Source: an uncultured Candidatus Pelagibacter sp. (GTDB lineage Bacteria > Pseudomonadota > Alphaproteobacteria > Pelagibacterales > Pelagibacteraceae). Taken from it: DNA of 47,388 bases. Below the pieces are notes generated by a model. It did not search any database. It was given only the letters and a program-made list of their open reading frames with translations, and had not been told where the DNA came from. The position numbers and the translations under genes are program-made. This document shows positions 43,567 through 47,388 of the stretch, in pieces. Where the stretch lies: NCBI GenBank assembly GCA_905618905.1, contig CAJQTH010000032.1:1-47388 (forward strand). Reading direction: 5' to 3'. How positions within the stretch are numbered: position 1 is the stretch's first letter; each line of letters opens with the position of its first letter.

Positions 43567-43612
43567 ATTTTTTTTATTTATAACGTTATTAACAAAATTA
43601 AGTAACAAGAAA

Positions 43613-43625
43613 ACCCACTTTGAGC
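43613..43625 (+). promoter_or_regulatory. Shared 13-bp motif between the STAS operon and the pilin genes
   Basis: ACCCACTTTGAGC, copy 3 of the RCYCRYTTTGRGS motif. It ends 100 bp before the first pilin start and begins 46 bp upstream of the divergent STAS start. Its orientation matches the other copies relative to the plus-strand pilin gene. Confidence 0.5.
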
Positions 43626-43725
43626 AGCTATGTTTAATTATCGTTGATAATAAACGTATTCTTAGTTTACTTCACAAGGAATTATTATAAATTTTAATCA
43701 TAACTAATTAATAAAAGAGGAAATT

Positions 43726-44214
43726 ATGAAAAATAATAAAGGTTTTACACTTATTGAATTGCTAGTTGTTGTAGCAATTATAGGAATTTTAGCAGCTGTA
43801 GGAACTGTTGCGTATACAGGTTACACAGCTAATGCAAAAAAAGCTGCTGCAAAATCAAATCATGCATCTGTAGTTAAGTACATTGCTGCTGAATTACAAA
43901 GATGTAACATGGATGAAACAACATCAATGGATAGTAAACTTGTTTGTAATGATAGAACTACCAAAACAACAGTACAAACTGCCGCTGCACTAGCTTTAGC
44001 AGATTTTAAAAATCCATTTGATACAGCAAATCTTGCTGTTTCTACAGCAGCAACTGCGGTTGGTGTGGTTGGTTTTGTCAGTGTTGCAGATGATGGGTCA
44101 GATGTTACTGTAACAACTTGTTTTGCAGAAATAGGAAAGACCGCTACTGTAGATGCCGCATGTAAGGCTGACGATAGTACCTCTACACTTTCAAACACTA
44201 TATTAATTGAATAA
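43726..44214 (+). CDS. pilA: Type IV major-type prepilin
   Basis: The 162-aa protein has a six-residue leader MKNNKG and the class IVa N-terminus FTLIELLVVVAIIGILAAVG, with Glu at mature position 5, so PilD should cut after Gly6. The globular domain is Ala/Thr-rich, with cysteine pairs at Cys59/Cys73 and Cys130/Cys144 (positions from my count) that could form disulfide loops. A strong AGAGGAAA ribosome binding site 5 bp before the ATG suggests high expression. It is first in a two-pilin unit. Confidence 0.93.
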   Translation: MKNNKGFTLIELLVVVAIIGILAAVGTVAYTGYTANAKKAAAKSNHASVVKYIAAELQRCNMDETTSMDSKLVCNDRTTKTTVQTAAALALADFKNPFDTANLAVSTAATAVGVVGFVSVADDGSDVTVTTCFAEIGKTATVDAACKADDSTSTLSNTILIE

Positions 44215-44246
44215 AAATTTTTGCTAAGTTAAAAGGATTAAAGACT

Positions 44247-44675
44247 ATGACCACCAAAAGCTCAGGTTTCACATTAGTTGAGCTGGTGGTGGTTGTAGCG
44301 ATTATTGGAATTTTATCTGCGGTAGGAGTTGTTAGTTACAGTGGATATATTTCAAGTGCTAAACAAAAGTCTGCACATAATGTGATGCTACAAATTTCTC
44401 TAGCTCAAACAGAAGAGTATTCAAATAGTGGAAGTTATTTCACCCAAGTAACGATATCTAATAGCTGCACGCCAGACTCATCAACATCAAATGATATTGA
44501 AACAACCTTATTTGGTGGAGGAAATCAAATTCCTAAAGAGATGGGTTATGAAATTTGCATTGCGGACACAGGCTCATCGAATTTTGATATAGTTGCTAAA
44601 GAAATTAAAATTAAAGAGGCTTGCCAATTAACACTTAGTCGTAACGGTAAATTTGGCATAGGTGACGACTGTTAA
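44247..44675 (+). CDS. Second type IV prepilin
   Basis: The 142-aa protein has leader MTTKSSG and mature start FTLVELVVVVAIIGILSAVG with Glu at position 5. Beyond the helix it diverges from its neighbour: SYSGYISSAKQKS, then a globular part with cysteines in NSCTP, YEICIA, KEACQL and a final GDDC, a C-terminal disulfide-loop layout typical of type IVa pilins. It follows pilA by 32 bp and is closed by a terminator. It may be an alternative major pilin or a minor subunit. Confidence 0.92.
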   Translation: MTTKSSGFTLVELVVVVAIIGILSAVGVVSYSGYISSAKQKSAHNVMLQISLAQTEEYSNSGSYFTQVTISNSCTPDSSTSNDIETTLFGGGNQIPKEMGYEICIADTGSSNFDIVAKEIKIKEACQLTLSRNGKFGIGDDC

Positions 44676-44683
44676 AAAAAATT

Positions 44684-44712
44684 AGCTAACCACCCATTAT
44701 GGTTAGTTTTAT
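44684..44712 (+). terminator. Rho-independent-type terminator after the two pilins
   Basis: CTAACCA (44686-44692) and TGGTTAG (44700-44706) form a 7-bp stem with a 7-nt loop, followed by a T-rich stretch (TTTTATAGTTTT). It lies 11 bp after the second pilin stop and should end the pilin transcript. Confidence 0.75.
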
Positions 44713-44748
44713 AGTTTTAAATTAAATATTCTTGTATAAATAGATATC

Positions 44749-45039
44749 GTGAAAAAAATTATTCTTATATTATTGCTGATGCCATTATTAAATAGTTGTG
44801 GTCCATTTTCTGCAGCAGTTGGGCCAAGCTTAACTCTAGTAAAATCTGGAAGTATTTTACAAGCTTCAGCATCTTATGCTGGCTCCTCAGTAATGAAAAA
44901 ATTTAAAAAAGATTATATCAGTGAATCAAATGTAGAAAAAATTTGTCCAACGGTTCATTCTAGTGAGTTAAATGAAATTTTTTTTGAAACTATAGAGCAT
45001 ATGGATTGTTATTTTGATCCAATGAGTATTCATAGATAG
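44749..45039 (+). CDS. Small predicted lipoprotein, function unknown
   Basis: The 96-aa product starts at GTG 44749 with a short signal peptide and a clear lipobox LLNSC (Cys17). The mature part begins GPFSAAVGPS, contains a mildly hydrophobic Ser/Ala stretch and two further cysteines (near positions 61 and 82). I recognise no family. It lies after the pilin terminator and before the TPR/barrel gene, so it has its own promoter; it could be an envelope-anchored partner of the pilus or of the barrel protein. Confidence 0.7.
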   Translation: MKKIILILLLMPLLNSCGPFSAAVGPSLTLVKSGSILQASASYAGSSVMKKFKKDYISESNVEKICPTVHSSELNEIFFETIEHMDCYFDPMSIHR

Positions 45040-45092
45040 TATACAAATTGTTTAAGAAATATAGAGATTTTAAGCTCATCTTAATTAAAAGG

Positions 45093-45105
45093 GCTCATTT
45101 TGAGC
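45093..45105 (+). promoter_or_regulatory. Shared 13-bp motif upstream of the TPR/barrel gene
   Basis: GCTCATTTTGAGC, copy 4 of the RCYCRYTTTGRGS motif, ends 70 bp before the gene start. This copy is a perfect inverted repeat (GCTCA, TTT spacer, TGAGC), which suggests that the motif is a dimer-binding site. The last arm is followed by TTGATAAATTTT. Confidence 0.5.
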
Positions 45106-45175
45106 GATTGATAAATTTTAAAATGAATTGATACGTGATAATTTATCATCGTAACTTAACTATAGTACAAAGCAT

Positions 45176-46495
45176 ATGATTAAAAAAAAATTTACTAGAA
45201 TACTTTTTTTAAGCCTATTTTTTGTTTTAAGCTTTGTTTTCTTTAATTCTCATCAATCATATGCGTCTGAAAAAAATATTACTTATATGCAAATCTTACA
45301 AGATCCTAAAGATTTAGACTTAAATTTAAAATATGCACAACAACAAGGAAAAGTGGGCAATTTTAAACAAACTATTTCTACTCTTGAAAGATTAAACATG
45401 ATCTATCCAGATAATGTAGAGATAAAATTATACTTGTTATCTATTTTAGTTCAAATTGACTCTCCAGAAAAAGCAACCACAATTATTGAAGAAATGAAAT
45501 TAAATAGAAATCTAGGTTCTGAAGATTTAGAAACATTACAAGAATTCGAAGAAGAATTAAAAGATAGAGAGCCTAGCCTATGGACATTGACGGCAGATAT
45601 TTCTACGGGTGCAGTTTATACTGATAATGTAAACAGTGTTTCAAAAACAAGAACCAAAAGTTCTTCAGATGATAGAATTGGATTTAATTCTGCAAAATAT
45701 GATAGGACGTTAGCCGGTAGTTTTGGATTATCAGCTTCAAGACCTATTGGAGAAGAGTCGTCTTTTTTAATTAATCTTGCAAATACAACTTCACAACAAG
45801 ATGAAGAGAGAGATGATGATTATCAAAGTTATGGTTTAACTTTAGCTCTTGATACAGTTTTGGGAAATCAGTCTCTTAGCCCTTATTTTATGTTAAGCAA
45901 AAGTGATTATCAAACTGATGCTGATAGTTTTTCAGTTATGGGAGGTGTGGGAGGATTTTTTACTGTTGGAGAAAGAAATTCAATTAGTTATGGTTATTCT
46001 TTATCAGACTCAAAAGGAAATCATAATTCATCAGATACCACAGCAAATGAAACAAATTCAATTAGTCATGGAATTAGTTTAGGACATGATTTTATTGTTA
46101 ATCAAATAATTACAACTTCGCTTAGCTTAGGATATGGTAATAGCACTGCTGTAGTTGCTGCAGGAAATGATTATGAAAATTATGATTTAGGACTTAGTTT
46201 AAATTTTGCGTTTCCATGGGCATACATTTCAGTTGGAAATGCATTTAGTTTTAATGATTATAAAGTTGCAGATACATCTGTAGTTTCAGATATGGCAAGA
46301 TCAGATTATACCAATACAACTGATATAATGTTAACAAAAGCTATTGGTGATATTTTCCCTAAATTAGATCCTAATAGATCTTTATTTATAAATTTATCTT
46401 ATGAAAAAGTAATCTCTGAAGCAAATATGGTAAATTACGACTATATAACAGATTCCTTTTCTTTAAGTTTTTCTAAATCTTTAAGGCTTAATTAA
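45176..46495 (+). CDS. Outer-membrane protein with periplasmic TPR-like region and C-terminal beta-barrel
   Basis: The 439-aa protein has a signal peptide ending at about residue 30 (SYA). Residues 40-125 are helical and TPR-like, with QGKVGNFKQTISTLERLNMIYPDN and a second repeat. From about 135 to the C-terminus the sequence alternates polar and hydrophobic residues in many short strands (SFGLSAS, SYGLTLALDT, SYGYSLSDS, SLSLGYGNS), as expected of an outer-membrane barrel. The TPR-plus-barrel design is shared with Slam-type and polysaccharide-export porins; which function applies is not determined. It is followed by a FecR-domain gene. Confidence 0.75.
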   Translation: MIKKKFTRILFLSLFFVLSFVFFNSHQSYASEKNITYMQILQDPKDLDLNLKYAQQQGKVGNFKQTISTLERLNMIYPDNVEIKLYLLSILVQIDSPEKATTIIEEMKLNRNLGSEDLETLQEFEEELKDREPSLWTLTADISTGAVYTDNVNSVSKTRTKSSSDDRIGFNSAKYDRTLAGSFGLSASRPIGEESSFLINLANTTSQQDEERDDDYQSYGLTLALDTVLGNQSLSPYFMLSKSDYQTDADSFSVMGGVGGFFTVGERNSISYGYSLSDSKGNHNSSDTTANETNSISHGISLGHDFIVNQIITTSLSLGYGNSTAVVAAGNDYENYDLGLSLNFAFPWAYISVGNAFSFNDYKVADTSVVSDMARSDYTNTTDIMLTKAIGDIFPKLDPNRSLFINLSYEKVISEANMVNYDYITDSFSLSFSKSLRLN

Positions 46496-46544
46496 AAAAT
46501 ATTTAAATAATCCTAAATAGCCAGCAGTCTTGAATAACAATAAA

Positions 46545-46557
46545 ACCCGTTTTGAGG
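46545..46557 (+). promoter_or_regulatory. Shared 13-bp motif upstream of the FecR-domain gene
   Basis: ACCCGTTTTGAGG, copy 5 of the RCYCRYTTTGRGS motif, ends 44 bp before the gene start. It overlaps an ACCC/GGGT inverted pair. The last position is G instead of C. Confidence 0.45.
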
Positions 46558-46601
46558 GTAAAGTAGGGTTTATTTACCATTAAGTTTGATAGATTTTTGT
46601 T

Positions 46602-47388
46602 GTGAAAAAATTATTAGTATTAATATCGTCCATTTGTATTTTGCTCCTTAACGGTGTTAATGCATCAGAAACATTAAGTATCGAAAAACAACTTGTTGGA
46701 ATAGTTGGTGCTACATCTGGTGTGATTAAAACTGAGACTAGAGAATTAAAACCAGGAGATAAAATTTATTTAAATGAAACAATTTTTGCTGGTGCTGATT
46801 CTGGAACTCAAATTTTATTATTAGATCAATCTACCTTTACAGTAGGTGAAGATTCTGAGGTAGTGATGGATACATTTGTCTACGATCCAGCAACTAACGA
46901 AGGCAAAATAGTAGCAAAAGTAAAACAAGGAAGCTTAAAAGTAATTTCAGGATTAATCAGCAAAAAAAATCCAGACAATCTTACTGTTGAAGTTCCTGAG
47001 GGAACATTAGGGTCAAGAGGAACAGAATTTCAAACAATAGTATCACAGGGTAAAACTGACACTTTATTAATAGGTCCAGGAAAAAATAATACGTTAGGCA
47101 TGAGACCAGGAGCTGTGTTGGTCGGAAATAAGTTAGGCCAAACTTTATTAGATAATCCTTATAGTGTGGCTTCAATGACTAAAGGTAAAGCCCCAGGACA
47201 AGCAAAAAAAATTACAAAAAACCAACTTAAAAAATTCAATAAAAAAATGAAATCTTTAAAAGTGGCAAAGCTTTCTCCTGGTGAAACAAAGTCAGAGAGG
47301 AAAGAATTGAGAAAAACATTGAAGAAAGAGCTCAAAGCTTTAGGTCTTGAAAAAGAGGTAATTAAAGCTGTTATTAGAGAAAATATTC
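46602..47388 (+). CDS. FecR-domain secreted protein (partial, runs off the window)
   Basis: The frame opens with GTG at 46602 and is still open at the right edge after 262 codons. A signal peptide (about 1-22, ending VNA) is followed by a FecR-type beta domain: LVGIVGATSGVIKT, the LKPGDKIYLNETIFAGADSG segment, LLLDQSTFTVGEDSEVVMD, and VKVISGLISKKNPDNLTVEVPEGTLGSRGTEF. The tail becomes lysine-rich and helical. Proteins with a secreted FecR domain and no anti-sigma part are common next to surface-protein secretion genes; it is probably a structural or sensing partner of the upstream barrel protein. Confidence 0.85.
   Translation, partial: MKKLLVLISSICILLLNGVNASETLSIEKQLVGIVGATSGVIKTETRELKPGDKIYLNETIFAGADSGTQILLLDQSTFTVGEDSEVVMDTFVYDPATNEGKIVAKVKQGSLKVISGLISKKNPDNLTVEVPEGTLGSRGTEFQTIVSQGKTDTLLIGPGKNNTLGMRPGAVLVGNKLGQTLLDNPYSVASMTKGKAPGQAKKITKNQLKKFNKKMKSLKVAKLSPGETKSERKELRKTLKKELKALGLEKEVIKAVIRENI

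Noticed and set aside
43567..43608. Fourteen-residue N-terminal extension of the first STAS protein
   Set aside because: The paralogous STAS protein starts at the equivalent of the internal ATG, and the extension is not part of the STAS fold.
45093..45105. Terminator hairpin (GCTCA/TGAGC)
   Set aside because: The stem is 5 bp with no T-run after it, and the same sequence occurs in non-palindromic form before four other genes, so a regulatory motif explains it better.

Overview
This is a very AT-rich, densely packed chromosomal segment with 1-26 bp gene overlaps and many co-directional operons. The gene content and order are what I expect of a SAR11-type marine alphaproteobacterium (Pelagibacterales): petB-petC, then ychF-pth-rplY-prs, an EnvZ/OmpR pair with a PetP-like MarR protein, uvrB/uvrC with folate genes, and an ELM1-like protein. 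The organism call is inferred from gene content and composition, not from a database search.

Layout. Positions 1-21,100 are streamlined core genome: the end of cytochrome b and cytochrome c1; a minus-strand run from lgt through midA, pgeF, prs, rplY and pth to ychF; UbiK; a petP-ompR-envZ operon; ilvE; a minus-strand uvrB-folM-folB-uvrC-pgsA operon; aspC-ytoQ and a small NAD(P)-binding protein; trxB; and an ELM1/2OG-oxygenase pair. From about 21,100 to at least 42,541 the window holds a nearly complete type IV pilus system in several blocks: pilT with minor pilins, an unknown secreted protein and PilY1 (21,228-30,793); pilD on the minus strand with a divergent GAF/PP2C phosphatase (31,067-33,277); a 1.16-kb gene-free region full of repeats; and pilMN(fused)-pilO-pilP-pilQ-pilB-pilC (34,439-42,541). 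After that come a minus-strand operon of two STAS proteins and an RsbW-like kinase, two class-IV major-type prepilins, a small lipoprotein, a TPR/beta-barrel outer membrane protein and a FecR-domain protein cut by the window end.

How it works together. PilD processes the prepilins, PilB and PilT drive extension and retraction, PilC and PilMN/O/P form the inner-membrane platform, PilQ is the outer-membrane pore, and PilY1 with the minor pilins forms the tip. The phosphatase (RsbU-like), two STAS antagonists and one anti-sigma-type kinase form a complete partner-switching module interleaved with the pilus operons.

The most noteworthy signals are non-coding. (1) A 13-bp motif, RCYCRYTTTGRGS, lies 44-100 bp upstream of five transcription-unit starts in the second half of the window (pilT, pilMN, first pilin, TPR/barrel, fecR) and suggests a regulon. 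(2) An array of eight direct and one inverted copies of TCTAACACAAA, embedded in ~140-bp higher-order repeats and bounded by a 17/18 inverted repeat, sits directly upstream of pilMN. The protein encoded next to it is itself unusual: a Ser/Asn/Gln-rich N-terminus, a small domain resembling recombinase arm-binding domains, PilM, the INLLP peptide and PilN in one chain.
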